Translations under genes and position numbers: made by a program
Shown here: one piece after another, positions 1 to 7,742 of the stretch
Position numbering within the stretch: the stretch's first letter is position 1
Layout: every line of letters starts with the position of its first letter
Notes under the pieces: model-generated
Databases searched by the model: none
Told to the model about the DNA's origin: nothing
Seen by the model: the letters and a program-made list of their open reading frames with translations, nothing else
Assembly (NCBI RefSeq): GCF_029023785.1
Contig: NZ_CP118955.1
Coordinates: 2,158,501-2,222,500 of the forward strand
Source of the DNA: Enterococcus faecium
GTDB lineage: Bacteria > Bacillota > Bacilli > Lactobacillales > Enterococcaceae
DNA length: 64,000 nt
Direction of reading: 5' to 3'

Positions 1-134
1 TCTTTATATAAAGTAACTGGTGTGCTTCCTGTTGCCAATCCTAATACTTTTGCACCTTTGTTCATACCTTCTTTGATGATTTCAAATGCTTTTTTTCCGC
101 CTTCTTCAGCGTTTTTTACACGAATGATTTCCAT
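1..134 (-). CDS. nagB: Glucosamine-6-phosphate deaminase, N-terminal fragment
   Basis: Only about the first 44 codons are inside the window; the gene runs off the left edge. The reverse strand reads [20 protein letters not shown] and then a [12 protein letters not shown] segment, the N-terminal sugar-phosphate loop of the NagB family. The family converts glucosamine-6-phosphate to fructose-6-phosphate and ammonia in the cytoplasm, feeding amino sugars into glycolysis. The start is ATG at 134, preceded by an AAGGAGC-type ribosome binding site. Two GntR-type operator-like sites lie directly upstream, which suits an N-acetylglucosamine-responsive gene. Identification is good although the gene is cut. 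Confidence 0.9.
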   Translation of the reverse strand, partial: MEIIRVKNAEEGGKKAFEIIKEGMNKGAKVLGLATGSTPVTLYK

Positions 135-154
135 AGTGATTGCTCCTTTATATT

Positions 155-216
155 TTGGTATAGCCCAATTATAGCATTCTTTTTTTCTTTTTACAATAAT
201 TAGTATAGACCAAATT
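155..216. promoter_or_regulatory. Two GntR/NagR-type operator-like sites upstream of nagB
   Basis: Two similar elements, TTGGTATAGCCCAATT at 155-170 and TTAGTATAGACCAAAT at about 200-215, lie between nagB and the divergent ABC-F gene. Both resemble the dre sites (TGGTATAGACCA-like) bound by NagR/YvoA GntR-family repressors that control N-acetylglucosamine genes in Firmicutes. Position in front of nagB supports this reading. The regulator gene itself is not in the window. Confidence 0.6.
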
Positions 217-367
217 GCATTTTTTTCATTTTCTTGACAATAAATAGGAATCCGTGTTAGGTTTCATAAGATGGTTCAATCAAACAATCCATGTTGCATG
301 AAAACCAAGCAAGTGATTCACTGTGGACGCTTTATGTCTGCAGTTTTTTTATGAAAAAGGAGTTATT

Positions 368-1900
368 ATGAGTATACTGACATTAAACAACATTACCCAG
401 CAATTTGGCGACAAAATCCTCTATGAAGGTGTCGATCTGCAATTAAATGCTGGCGAACATCTTGGGCTGATTGGACAAAACGGAGCCGGTAAAAGTACAT
501 TGATTAAAATCATCACTGGTGAGATCTTACCAGATGACGGACAGATCCATTGGCAAAAAAATATTCACAAAGGTTACCTCGATCAATATGTGGAAGTCGA
601 TGAAACATTAACAATCGAAGAATTTCTAAAAACTGCGTACGCAAAAGAATACGAAAAGGAAGAAAAAATTGCTTTTCTTTACCAAACATATAGCGAGACC
701 TTCGATGATTCCTTGCTGGAAAAAGCTGGGAAACTCCAAACGGAATTAGACCAAGGAGTGTTTTATCAAATCGACACCTTAGTTGCTGAGATGAGCAGCG
801 GGTTGGGGATCGATGTCTTAGGTTTAGATTCACTGTTGAAAAATCTAAGTGGTGGACAACGTTCAAAGGTGATTTTAGCAAAACTACTTTTAGAAAACCC
901 AGATGTTCTGATCTTAGATGAACCAACCAATCACTTAGATGATCAGCATATCCAATGGCTGACGCAGTTTCTTCAGGATTTTGACGGTGCGTATATCGTG
1001 ATTTCCCATGACCAAGAATTTCTTGATCAGATCACCACCCATATCGCAGACATCGAGTTTGGAAAGATTACTAAGTATACTGGCCATCTAAAACAAGCAT
1101 TGAAACAAAAGGAACAAAATCGCGAAAGCTATTTGCGCCAATATCATGCTCAACAAAAACAAATCGAAAAGACCGAAGCTTATATTCGAAAATACAAAGC
1201 CGGTTCCCGATCAACGATGGCAAAAAGCCGACAAAAACAATTAGATAAAATCGAACGGCTGACGCCTCCAGCTTCAGCAAGTAAAGCTGTCTTTGATTTT
1301 CCATTCTCGCCTATTGTCACGACATTAGCAGTGGAAACAACTGATTTAGTCATCGGATATGATCGACCGCTACTTGCACCCATCAATTTGACCATCCGCT
1401 TTGGTGAAAATATTGCCATTCGAGGCTTCAACGGGATTGGAAAATCTACTTTATTAAAAACACTGATCGGTGAGATTGAAAAAATAAGTGGCGATTTCCA
1501 CTTCCCAGATAACACAAAAATCAATTACTTTTCACAAGATCTGTACTGGGAAAATCCATTAGAAACACCACTACAATATTTAAGCAGTCAATTTCCAAAA
1601 GCGACTATCAAAGAATTACGTCGCCAACTAGCTAAAGCAGGGTTAGTTAATCAATTAGCAAGTGAACCTCTCACTACATTAAGTGGTGGGGAACAAACTA
1701 AGGTGAAACTTGCACAGTTGACAATGAACCAAGGTAATTTACTGATTCTCGATGAACCGACGAACCATATCGATCAAGAAACGAAAGAAAGCTTACAAGA
1801 CGGGATACAGAAATTTCCAGGAACAGTAATCATCGTCTCTCATGAACAAGAATTTTATCAAGATCTTGTGCAACGAGTCATTGAGATTGAACCAAAATAA
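368..1900 (+). CDS. ABC-F family ATPase, YfmM-like
   Basis: This 510-residue soluble protein has two ABC ATPase domains and no membrane segments, the ABC-F plan. The first domain has Walker A GQNGAGKST at residues 36-44, signature LSGGQ and Walker B LILDEPTNHLD. The second has GFNGIGKST, LSGGEQ and LILDEPTNHID. A lysine/arginine-rich linker lies between them. ABC-F proteins act on the ribosome: some relieve stalling, others give resistance to ribosome-targeting drugs. The N-terminus MSILTLNNITQQFGD recalls Bacillus YfmM more than the Msr/Vga/Lsa resistance branch, so a housekeeping translation factor is the likelier role. The start is ATG 368 behind AAAAAGGAG, preferred over an in-frame GTG at 323 that has no ribosome binding site. 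Confidence 0.85.
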   Translation: MSILTLNNITQQFGDKILYEGVDLQLNAGEHLGLIGQNGAGKSTLIKIITGEILPDDGQIHWQKNIHKGYLDQYVEVDETLTIEEFLKTAYAKEYEKEEKIAFLYQTYSETFDDSLLEKAGKLQTELDQGVFYQIDTLVAEMSSGLGIDVLGLDSLLKNLSGGQRSKVILAKLLLENPDVLILDEPTNHLDDQHIQWLTQFLQDFDGAYIVISHDQEFLDQITTHIADIEFGKITKYTGHLKQALKQKEQNRESYLRQYHAQQKQIEKTEAYIRKYKAGSRSTMAKSRQKQLDKIERLTPPASASKAVFDFPFSPIVTTLAVETTDLVIGYDRPLLAPINLTIRFGENIAIRGFNGIGKSTLLKTLIGEIEKISGDFHFPDNTKINYFSQDLYWENPLETPLQYLSSQFPKATIKELRRQLAKAGLVNQLASEPLTTLSGGEQTKVKLAQLTMNQGNLLILDEPTNHIDQETKESLQDGIQKFPGTVIIVSHEQEFYQDLVQRVIEIEPK

Positions 1901-1920
1901 ACGTTTGATTGAATAGTTGA

Positions 1921-2096
1921 AAAAAAGGAGCTGTGACAAAAGTTTTGTCACAACTCCTTCTTCTGAATAAATGGTGGCCAATTAGCTGACCTTCGGTATT
2001 AGCTCAAAAAACGGCAAAATATGAGGAGCTATTTTTATTTGGCTATTCTTATTACTTGATGCAGAACAGCTTTTCACAACCTCTTTTCGTCTATTT
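1921..2096 (-). repeat. Intergenic repeat copy 1 with terminator hairpin
   Basis: Read on the minus strand, this stretch begins with GAGGTTGTGAAAAGCTGTTC and a CATCAAGTAATAAGAA segment. It ends in a strong hairpin at 1927-1957 (GGAG-CTGTGACAAAA with TTTTGTCACA-CTCC). A near-identical head and similar tail recur at about 34.5 kb, and a shortened version at about 14.8 kb. The hairpin carries T or A runs on both sides, so it can end both the ABC-F gene and the convergent MFS gene. The MFS stop codon lies at the edge of the repeat. Confidence 0.65.
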
Positions 2097-3293
2097 TTTA
2101 TTTTCGAGATTTCTCTTTCCTTTAAAAACAACTGTTTGAAAGAAGAACGCACATCCTTGAAAAACAAGCCCGCTAACCGTTACACCTAACCAGCCATACT
2201 GCTGCCACATTGTCGTCCCTAGCAATGAACCAGCCGCACCTCCAATAAAGTACATAAACATAAATACAGTATTATTTCGGTTGCTTGCTGCTTCACCTAG
2301 CCCTTGTACTCGTGTTTGATTGGCGACTTGACCAAATTGATTCCCGACGTCTAATAAAATAATAGCTAAAAGCAAAATGGCCAAATGGCTTCCGCCAACC
2401 AATAAAGCAATAAAGCTTATTGTTTGCATAACAAGTCCCATATACACGATTTTTCTTTCAGAATAAGAATCTGCCAGTCGTCCCACGATAGGTGCAGCAA
2501 CTGCTCCAGACAAACCAAAAATCGCTAATATCCCTGCTTCGAATGTTCCCCAATTGTAGGCGGGACTGCTGATATAAAAAATCAACGTAGACCAAAAGAT
2601 CGAAAATGTTCCAAACATGAAAAATCCACTGACTGCCGCTTCTCTTAATAGACGTTGAGAAGCAACTAAATGCGGCAAACTTTTAAGTGAATCAAGGTAT
2701 GAAACAGCTGTACTACTTTGCTGGACAGAACGCGGCATTTTCCAGTAAAGCAGAAGTGTAAGAATTCCGACTGCACATAAAGCAAATAAATAGATCATCC
2801 GCCAAGAAAAAAGACTGGCAACAATACCAGATACCGTCCGAGAAAGCAAAATCCCCACGAGTAAACCGCTAAGCAATGTACCCATGACCTTCCCTCTTGC
2901 TTTTGGTCCCGCTAGTACCGCACCGTAAGGAATGATGATTTGCGGCACGATCGAAAGTAATCCTATTAAAAAAGAAGCGCATGCAAATAACGTAAACGAA
3001 GGCGCAAAAAAAGCGGCCAACAGAGAGACGGCAGATAACGCTGCCATTCGAATGATCAATTTTGGACGATCCACCACGTCCCCTAAAGGAACTAAAAACA
3101 GTAACCCTAACGCATAGCCTAATTGGGTCAACATCGTCAATATCCCGACTGCACTTGTGCTAACAGATAAACTAGCTGCTACTTTTGTTCCAATCGGCTG
3201 GATGTAATACATATTGGCAACAACAACGCCACAAGTGATTGATAATAGTAAAATAAGCGAAGTTGTTAAAGGTTTTTTTTCATTACTCTTCAT
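2091..3293 (-). CDS. MFS transporter, probable drug or metabolite exporter
   Basis: This 400-residue protein has about 12 hydrophobic segments and the N-terminal pattern of the major facilitator superfamily, with a loop motif LGDVVDRPKLIIR between segments 2 and 3 and GRLADSYSERK after segment 8. It resembles proton-driven efflux permeases of the YnfM/AraJ type; substrate cannot be told from sequence. The start ATG at 3293 follows a GGGGGAAATC stretch. It ends against the intergenic repeat, which supplies its terminator. It is separated from the next minus-strand gene upstream by about 80 bases and may be transcribed with it. Confidence 0.8.
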   Translation of the reverse strand: MKSNEKKPLTTSLILLLSITCGVVVANMYYIQPIGTKVAASLSVSTSAVGILTMLTQLGYALGLLFLVPLGDVVDRPKLIIRMAALSAVSLLAAFFAPSFTLFACASFLIGLLSIVPQIIIPYGAVLAGPKARGKVMGTLLSGLLVGILLSRTVSGIVASLFSWRMIYLFALCAVGILTLLLYWKMPRSVQQSSTAVSYLDSLKSLPHLVASQRLLREAAVSGFFMFGTFSIFWSTLIFYISSPAYNWGTFEAGILAIFGLSGAVAAPIVGRLADSYSERKIVYMGLVMQTISFIALLVGGSHLAILLLAIILLDVGNQFGQVANQTRVQGLGEAASNRNNTVFMFMYFIGGAAGSLLGTTMWQQYGWLGVTVSGLVFQGCAFFFQTVVFKGKRNLENKK

Positions 3294-3374
3294 TGATTTC
3301 CCCCATTTCCTATCTTAGTTTACAACTTATGGAAAAGATTGGAAATAGAAAAATACAACTATTCGCCACACTTA

Positions 3375-4064
3375 TTATTTGTGCTTTTGTTTTCCTTGTT
3401 TTTTCTTGCGATCTTTATAAATGAAGACAACTAACCCTACTAGCACAGTAACACTTGCAACCAACGTGACTGCAGTTTTGTTATATCCGTGAAACAGAGC
3501 TTCTCCACCACACGCATACAACACAGACGAAGGGATGACTCCAATCACGATCGACAATATGATTTGCTGTAGAGGCAATTTCATCGCATCTGCAGCAAAA
3601 TTGACCATAGAAGATGGAATAACCGGTATCATATAGCCTAACATTACACCTATTTTTGGATGTTTCATTTGTCGGATTGCTTGCACCCAATGATTCGTTT
3701 CGGTTTTCTTATCTAAAAATTTTAAGCGATGCATAAGGAAAATTGCAGTGATGTTACCAAGAGCATTACCCAAAATGTTGATGATCGCACCTGTCAGTGG
3801 TCCAAAGCTCAAACCAGCAATGACTCCAACTACTGAAGTAGGAATACCTGGAACAGCACACATCACCGCTGTCAATACGATCAAGAGTATCGATGCAAAA
3901 GTCCCATGCGAACGAATATGTGCGAGTAGCTCTGCCTTACTCGCTCTCGGATTTAAAAATAATTGGATGTCTGTCTGATATTCTAAATACAACCGATAGC
4001 CCACTACCAGTATCAGAATGATTCCCAACGAGATCAATATCAATCGGATTATTTTCTTTTTCAT
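3375..4064 (-). CDS. VTT/DedA-like (TVP38/TMEM64 family) membrane protein
   Basis: This is a 229-residue membrane protein. An N-terminal signal-anchor helix follows MKKKIIRL. The VTT domain contains AVPGIPTSVVGVIAGLSFGP and the glycine-rich GNALGNITAIF segment typical of TVP38/TMEM64 and YdjX-Z proteins. The C-terminus is highly basic (KDRKKKQGKQKHK). Members are linked to lipid scrambling or membrane homeostasis, but exact function is unproven. The start is ATG 4064 with GGAGGAAAT just upstream; a longer in-frame reading to 4127 lacks a ribosome binding site. The gene follows the rplL terminator in the same orientation and so has its own promoter. Confidence 0.8.
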   Translation of the reverse strand: MKKKIIRLILISLGIILILVVGYRLYLEYQTDIQLFLNPRASKAELLAHIRSHGTFASILLIVLTAVMCAVPGIPTSVVGVIAGLSFGPLTGAIINILGNALGNITAIFLMHRLKFLDKKTETNHWVQAIRQMKHPKIGVMLGYMIPVIPSSMVNFAADAMKLPLQQIILSIVIGVIPSSVLYACGGEALFHGYNKTAVTLVASVTVLVGLVVFIYKDRKKKQGKQKHK

Positions 4065-4119
4065 ATTTCCTCCTGAAAAAAATCTATATTCATTAAATAA
4101 TAGTTTAACATAAAAACAA

Positions 4120-4157
4120 AAAAGCACCGAAATCCAACATAGGATCTCAGTGCTTTT
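4120..4157 (-). terminator. Terminator of rplJ-rplL
   Basis: The inverted repeat AAAAGCAC-CGAAATCC against GGATCTC-GTGCTTTT lies 12 bases beyond the rplL stop codon. On the minus strand it is followed by a T-rich run, so it should end the ribosomal operon as a rho-independent terminator. Confidence 0.85.
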
Positions 4158-4169
4158 AAATAGTAAAAA

Positions 4170-4538
4170 TTATTTAACAGTTACAGATGCGCCAACTTCT
4201 TCAAGTTTAGCTTTCAATTCTTCAGCTTCTTCTTTAGATACGCCTTCTTTAACTGGTGCAGGAGCGCCATCAACTACAGCTTTAGCTTCTTTCAAGCCTA
4301 AACCAGTTGCTTCACGAACTGCTTTGATAACTTTAACTTTTTGGTCTCCAGCTGCAGTTAATTCTACAGTGAATTCTGTTTGTTCTTCAGCAGCAGCAGC
4401 GCCACCAGCAGCAGCTACAGCTACAGGAGCAGCAGCAGATACGCCAAATTCTTCTTCAATAGCTTTAACTAGGTCGTTAAGTTCTAGGATAGTTGCTTCT
4501 TTTAACTCAGCAACGATGTTTTCAATGTTCAATGCCAT
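4170..4538 (-). CDS. rplL: 50S ribosomal protein L7/L12
   Basis: At 122 residues this has the normal L7/L12 length. The helical N-terminal dimerisation domain ([20 protein letters not shown]) is followed by an alanine-rich hinge ([18 protein letters not shown]). The C-terminal domain carries the factor-binding segment [18 protein letters not shown]. Multiple copies form the stalk that recruits and stimulates translational GTPases. It lies 52 bases downstream of rplJ, in the usual rplJL arrangement under the L10 leader, and ends at a clear terminator. Start ATG 4538 has a GGAGGAAAT ribosome binding site. Confidence 0.98.
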   Translation of the reverse strand: MALNIENIVAELKEATILELNDLVKAIEEEFGVSAAAPVAVAAAGGAAAAEEQTEFTVELTAAGDQKVKVIKAVREATGLGLKEAKAVVDGAPAPVKEGVSKEEAEELKAKLEEVGASVTVK

Positions 4539-4590
4539 TATAATTTCCTCCGTTTAATTGTTCTTTTTTATTTAATGCTTTATGCGGCAA

Positions 4591-5094
4591 TTAAGCTGCA
4601 TCTCCATCTTCTTTGTCTGCCACTGCTTTGACAGCGTAAGCCACGTTGCGGACTGGCGCTTGTAGTACAGATAGCAACATAGATAGAAGTCCTTCGCGAT
4701 TTGGCAATTTTGCCAATGCTGTGATTTCTTCCAATGAAGAGACTTTACCTTCGATGATACCGCCTTTGATTTCTAATGCTTTTGCTTCTTTAGCAAATTC
4801 GTCCATGATTTTCGCTGGTGCGACTACATCTTCGTTACTGAATGCAACAGCTGTAGGTCCAGTGAATACTTCGTCCATGCCTTCAAGGCCAGCTTTTTTA
4901 GCTGCACGTGAAAGAATAGAATTTTTGATAACTTTCATTTCTACGTTAGCATCACGAAGTTGTTTACGTAAACGTGTTACTTCATCAACTGTTAATCCGC
5001 GGTAGTCAACGACTACTACTGATGCAGCTGCTGTAAATTTTTCGCTTACTTCATCAACGATTGCTGCTTTTTTTGCGATAATTGCTTCACTCAT
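4591..5094 (-). CDS. rplJ: 50S ribosomal protein L10
   Basis: This 167-residue protein starts [20 protein letters not shown] and contains [20 protein letters not shown] and [10 protein letters not shown], all diagnostic of L10. L10 anchors L7/L12 dimers on 23S rRNA and, with L7/L12, binds its own mRNA leader to repress the operon. Here the leader with its attenuator hairpin lies about 210 bases upstream, and a 52-bp direct repeat separates it from the gene. ATG 5094 is preceded by AGGAGGTGA. Confidence 0.98.
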   Translation of the reverse strand: MSEAIIAKKAAIVDEVSEKFTAAASVVVVDYRGLTVDEVTRLRKQLRDANVEMKVIKNSILSRAAKKAGLEGMDEVFTGPTAVAFSNEDVVAPAKIMDEFAKEAKALEIKGGIIEGKVSSLEEITALAKLPNREGLLSMLLSVLQAPVRNVAYAVKAVADKEDGDAA

Positions 5095-5166
5095 TTTTGA
5101 GTTTCACCTCCTGAATTTTGATGGAAGAGTTTTTTGCACTGAAAAGGCAAGTCACTTTTATAGTTA

Positions 5167-5302
5167 CTTTGCTCAACCAGTATTATTCATCACCTATTCA
5201 CTTCGTTCATAGTGATTCTACTCGCTTTGCTCGAAAGGAAACTCCTTTCGCTTTGCTCAACCAGTATTGTTCATCATCTCTTCACTTCGTTCATAGTGAT
5301 TC
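5167..5302. repeat. 52-bp imperfect direct repeat between the L10 attenuator and rplJ
   Basis: Two 52-base copies, 5167-5218 and 5251-5302, differ at only three positions. Both start CTTTGCTCAACCAGTATT and end CTTCGTTCATAGTGATTC. The 32-base spacer also contains short palindromic pieces (GAAAGGA/TCCTTTC). They sit downstream of the leader terminator and upstream of the rplJ ribosome binding site, inside the transcribed region. Nothing here encodes a credible protein. Confidence 0.8.
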
Positions 5303-5306
5303 ACAA

Positions 5307-5412
5307 TAAAAAACTCTATGCCACCGCAGACATAGAGGGACTATTGAATATATTCAATAAACGTCCTCGGTAGGAAATTAAGGCTTGATGCCACCTACTG
5401 TCTTCGGTACAA
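5307..5412 (-). promoter_or_regulatory. Ribosomal protein L10 leader with attenuator
   Basis: On the minus strand 5410-5361 reads GTACCGAAGACAGTAGGTGG, later CCTACCGAGGACG, which is the conserved L10-binding core of the Firmicutes L10 leader (complementary GTAGG/CCTAC arms flanked by CGAAGAC and CGAGGA). It is followed by a hairpin of CTCTATG (5337-5331) with CATAGAG (5320-5314) and seven T residues (5313-5307), an intrinsic terminator. Known biology of this leader: binding of L10(L12)4 favours termination, giving feedback control of rplJL. Confidence 0.85.
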
Positions 5413-5425
5413 GTTAATTATTAAC

Positions 5426-5457
5426 CTCAACTAGCTTAGCATGCTAAACTAGTTGAG
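5426..5457. promoter_or_regulatory. Palindrome between rplA and the L10 leader, possible promoter
   Basis: A near-perfect palindrome CTCAACTAG...CTAGTTGAG with central TAGCATGCTA lies just after rplA. On the minus strand TTGACT at 5462-5457 and TAAGCT 17 bases later could form a promoter for rplJL overlapping the palindrome. It may instead be the rplKA terminator, but the following sequence is not a clean T run. Role uncertain. Confidence 0.4.
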
Positions 5458-5503
5458 TCAAGAATTATTTTTCAGTTGGATCAATCAACATTCTAATATT
5501 TAA

Positions 5504-6193
5504 TTAGAAAGAAGCTTGGTCAACATGGATACCAGGTCCAAATGTTGTTGTGATCGTTACATTTTTCATGTATTGACCTTTAGCTGCTGATGGTTTAGCT
5601 TTTAGCAATACATCATGGATTGCTGCAAAGTTTTCAACTAATTTTTCATCGTCAAATGAAACTTTTCCGATTGGTACATGGATATTTCCAGCTTTGTCCA
5701 CACGGTAAGTTACTTTACCAGCTTTCACTTCGTTTACTGCTTTTGTTACGTCCATTGTAACTGTACCAGTTTTAGGGTTTGGCATTAAGCCTTTTGGTCC
5801 TAATACTCGTCCTAGACGACCTACAGTAGCCATCATATCAGGTGTTGCAACAACTACATCAAAGTCAAACCATCCGTTTTGGATTTTTTGAACCATGTCG
5901 TCGTCACCTACGAAATCTGCACCAGCTGCTTCAGCTTCTTTTGCTTTGTCTCCTTTAGCAAAAACTAAAACAGTTTGTGTTTTACCAGTTCCGTTTGGTA
6001 ATACAACAGCACCACGGATTTGTTGGTCTGCTTTTTTAGGGTCTACGTTCAAACGGTATGCAACTTCAACTGTTGCATCAAATTTTGCAATGTTTGTTTC
6101 TTTTGCTAAAGCTACTGCTTCGGCAACAGGATAAACTTTACTTGAATCAACTTTTTTTAATGCATCTTGCATTTTTTTGCTCTTTTTAGCCAT
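5504..6193 (-). CDS. rplA: 50S ribosomal protein L1
   Basis: This 229-residue protein has the L1 fold markers: start [37 protein letters not shown] in the middle and [19 protein letters not shown] near the C-terminus. L1 binds 23S rRNA at the mobile stalk that moves E-site tRNA. It is downstream of rplK with about 100 bases between, the standard rplK-rplA pair. ATG 6193 is preceded by AGGAGGAACC. Confidence 0.98.
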   Translation of the reverse strand: MAKKSKKMQDALKKVDSSKVYPVAEAVALAKETNIAKFDATVEVAYRLNVDPKKADQQIRGAVVLPNGTGKTQTVLVFAKGDKAKEAEAAGADFVGDDDMVQKIQNGWFDFDVVVATPDMMATVGRLGRVLGPKGLMPNPKTGTVTMDVTKAVNEVKAGKVTYRVDKAGNIHVPIGKVSFDDEKLVENFAAIHDVLLKAKPSAAKGQYMKNVTITTTFGPGIHVDQASF

Positions 6194-6296
6194 TTTGGTT
6201 CCTCCTTGATTGTGGTTATAACGGTTGTACCTCCCACGTGTTCTATATCTTTCAATATAGAGCCAACTGAGAAGCTGCTGTCTTAGGGTGTATAGA

Positions 6297-6719
6297 TTAT
6301 TCTACAGTGATCCCCATGCTTCGTGCAGTTCCTTCAACCATGCGCATTGCTGCTTCAACGTTAGCTGCGTTTAGGTCTTCCATTTTTAATTCAGCGATTT
6401 CTCTTACTTGATCGCTAGAAACTTTCGCAACTTTATTTTTGTTTGGTTCGCCTGAACCTTTTTCGATTTTAGCTGCTTTTTTCAATAGAACAGCAGCTGG
6501 CGGTGTTTTTGTAACGAATGTGAATGAACGGTCTTCGTATACAGAAATAACAACCGGAATGATCAAACCTGCTTGATCAGCTGTACGAGCGTTGAATTCT
6601 TTTGTGAATCCCATGATATTGATACCCGCTTGACCTAGTGCAGGACCTACTGGTGGAGCTGGAGTTGCTTTACCTGCAGGAATTTGCAATTTAACGATTT
6701 TTTCTACTTTCTTTGCCAC
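6297..6719 (-). CDS. rplK: 50S ribosomal protein L11
   Basis: At 140 residues this is full-length L11. [20 protein letters not shown] is the N-terminal signature, and the C-terminal RNA-binding domain includes [12 protein letters not shown] and [12 protein letters not shown]11 sits at the GTPase-associated centre and is the sensor for RelA activation and the target of thiopeptide antibiotics. The methyltransferase for this protein, prmA, is also in this window at about 60 kb. The start has an AAGGAGGT ribosome binding site, and a strong promoter lies about 120 bases upstream. Confidence 0.98.
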   Translation of the reverse strand: MAKKVEKIVKLQIPAGKATPAPPVGPALGQAGINIMGFTKEFNARTADQAGLIIPVVISVYEDRSFTFVTKTPPAAVLLKKAAKIEKGSGEPNKNKVAKVSSDQVREIAELKMEDLNAANVEAAMRMVEGTARSMGITVE

Positions 6720-6838
6720 GAGACATACCTCCTTAAGTCCGTGATGTGGTTAATTGGAGATGCATATTTCTCCTCCCACGTTTTATCTGATCTGAAAAAA
6801 TCCAGACAAATAATGTGCAAAACAATGCACACTGGTAC

Positions 6839-6866
6839 AGTATAGCAAATTTATTTGTTTTTTCAA
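6839..6866 (-). promoter_or_regulatory. Promoter of rplK-rplA
   Basis: On the minus strand TTGAAA (6866-6861) and TATACT (6844-6839) are separated by 16 bases, a good vegetative sigma-factor promoter. The leader of roughly 110 bases that follows contains two inverted repeats, GTGCATTGTTTTGCAC and GGAGAAATATGCATCTCC. The rest of the 6720-7061 gap should also hold the divergent sdaAB promoter, which I could not place with certainty. Confidence 0.75.
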
Positions 6867-7061
6867 GATTTTTTTCTGCTATTTTTACATTTTGCTTGAA
6901 TAAACGCTAAATTTATTCTAAAAAAACAACAATTTTTCGTTCTCATTTCTTCTTTTATGTTACACTTGCGCTAGCATGGTTCAACAGATGAAAGCAAACA
7001 ATAACACGGTTTTTTAGACCCTTGTACAAAGATTCCTACATAACAAAATGAGGTGGAGAAA

Positions 7062-7730
7062 ATGAAAGATTTAAGGTATAGAAGTGTCTTTGATATTATT
7101 GGACCTGTGATGATTGGTCCAAGTAGCTCTCACACTGCCGGAGCTGCTAGAATCGGGAAAATCATACGTAGTATATTTGGCGAACAGCCTGATTCTGTAG
7201 ATATTTATCTATATGAATCATTTGCAAAAACCTATCGGGGGCACGGAACAGATATTGCATTAGTTGGCGGCCTGTTAGGGATGGAACCCGATGATGAACG
7301 TTTAGCTGATTCTTTGAAATTGGCATATGAAGCCGGTATGGAAGTCTTGTTTGTTCCTAAGAGTGAAAAAGCCGAACATCCAAACTCTGTAAAGATGCTT
7401 CTAAAAAAAGGAACACGAAAGCTTTCAGTCACTGGCATTTCGATCGGCGGTGGCAATATCCAGATTTCTGAATTGAATGGATTCAAAATTTCTTTAAGCA
7501 TGGGTACTCCTACCTTGATCGTTGTCCACCAAGATGTTCCAGGTATGATTGCTAAAGTGACTAGTATACTTTCTGAGACCAATACGAATATCGGCACTAT
7601 GACAGTGACACGGGAATCAAAAGGTGAAAATGCCATTATGATAATTGAAGTAGATGATCCTCAAGTAGAAGAAACGGTAAAAAGACTCAAACAGCTGCCA
7701 AATATCGACAGCGTAAATTATTTCGATTAA
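7062..7730 (+). CDS. sdaAB: L-serine dehydratase, iron-sulfur-dependent, beta subunit
   Basis: This 222-residue subunit starts MKDLRYRSVFDIIGPVMIGPSSSHTAGAARIG, where the GPSSSHT segment is the family hallmark. A C-terminal ACT domain (LIVVHQDVPGMIAKVTSILS) follows, as in the two-subunit enzymes. With the alpha subunit it deaminates L-serine to pyruvate and ammonia using a 4Fe-4S cluster. Start ATG 7062 is preferred over an in-frame GTG at 7053 because AGGTGGAG lies 5 bases before the ATG. The alpha-subunit gene begins 12 bases after the stop. Confidence 0.95.
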   Translation: MKDLRYRSVFDIIGPVMIGPSSSHTAGAARIGKIIRSIFGEQPDSVDIYLYESFAKTYRGHGTDIALVGGLLGMEPDDERLADSLKLAYEAGMEVLFVPKSEKAEHPNSVKMLLKKGTRKLSVTGISIGGGNIQISELNGFKISLSMGTPTLIVVHQDVPGMIAKVTSILSETNTNIGTMTVTRESKGENAIMIIEVDDPQVEETVKRLKQLPNIDSVNYFD

Positions 7731-7742
7731 GGAGCTAAAAAA

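Noticed and set aside
368..1900. ABC-F gene as an acquired macrolide, lincosamide or pleuromutilin resistance determinant.
   Set aside because: Sequence start and length resemble the housekeeping YfmM group, and there are no mobile-element signs around it. Resistance cannot be excluded but is not supported.
4150..4557. Plus-strand frame rich in Ser and Ala opposite rplL.
   Set aside because: It is a shadow of the alanine-rich codons of rplL, with no ribosome binding site. Similar antisense frames opposite rplJ, rplA, recD2, aspS and relA were dropped for the same reason.
5118..5309. Plus-strand 63-codon frame over the direct repeat.
   Set aside because: Its apparent repeat protein merely mirrors the DNA repeat; it lies antisense to the rplJ leader and lacks start signals.
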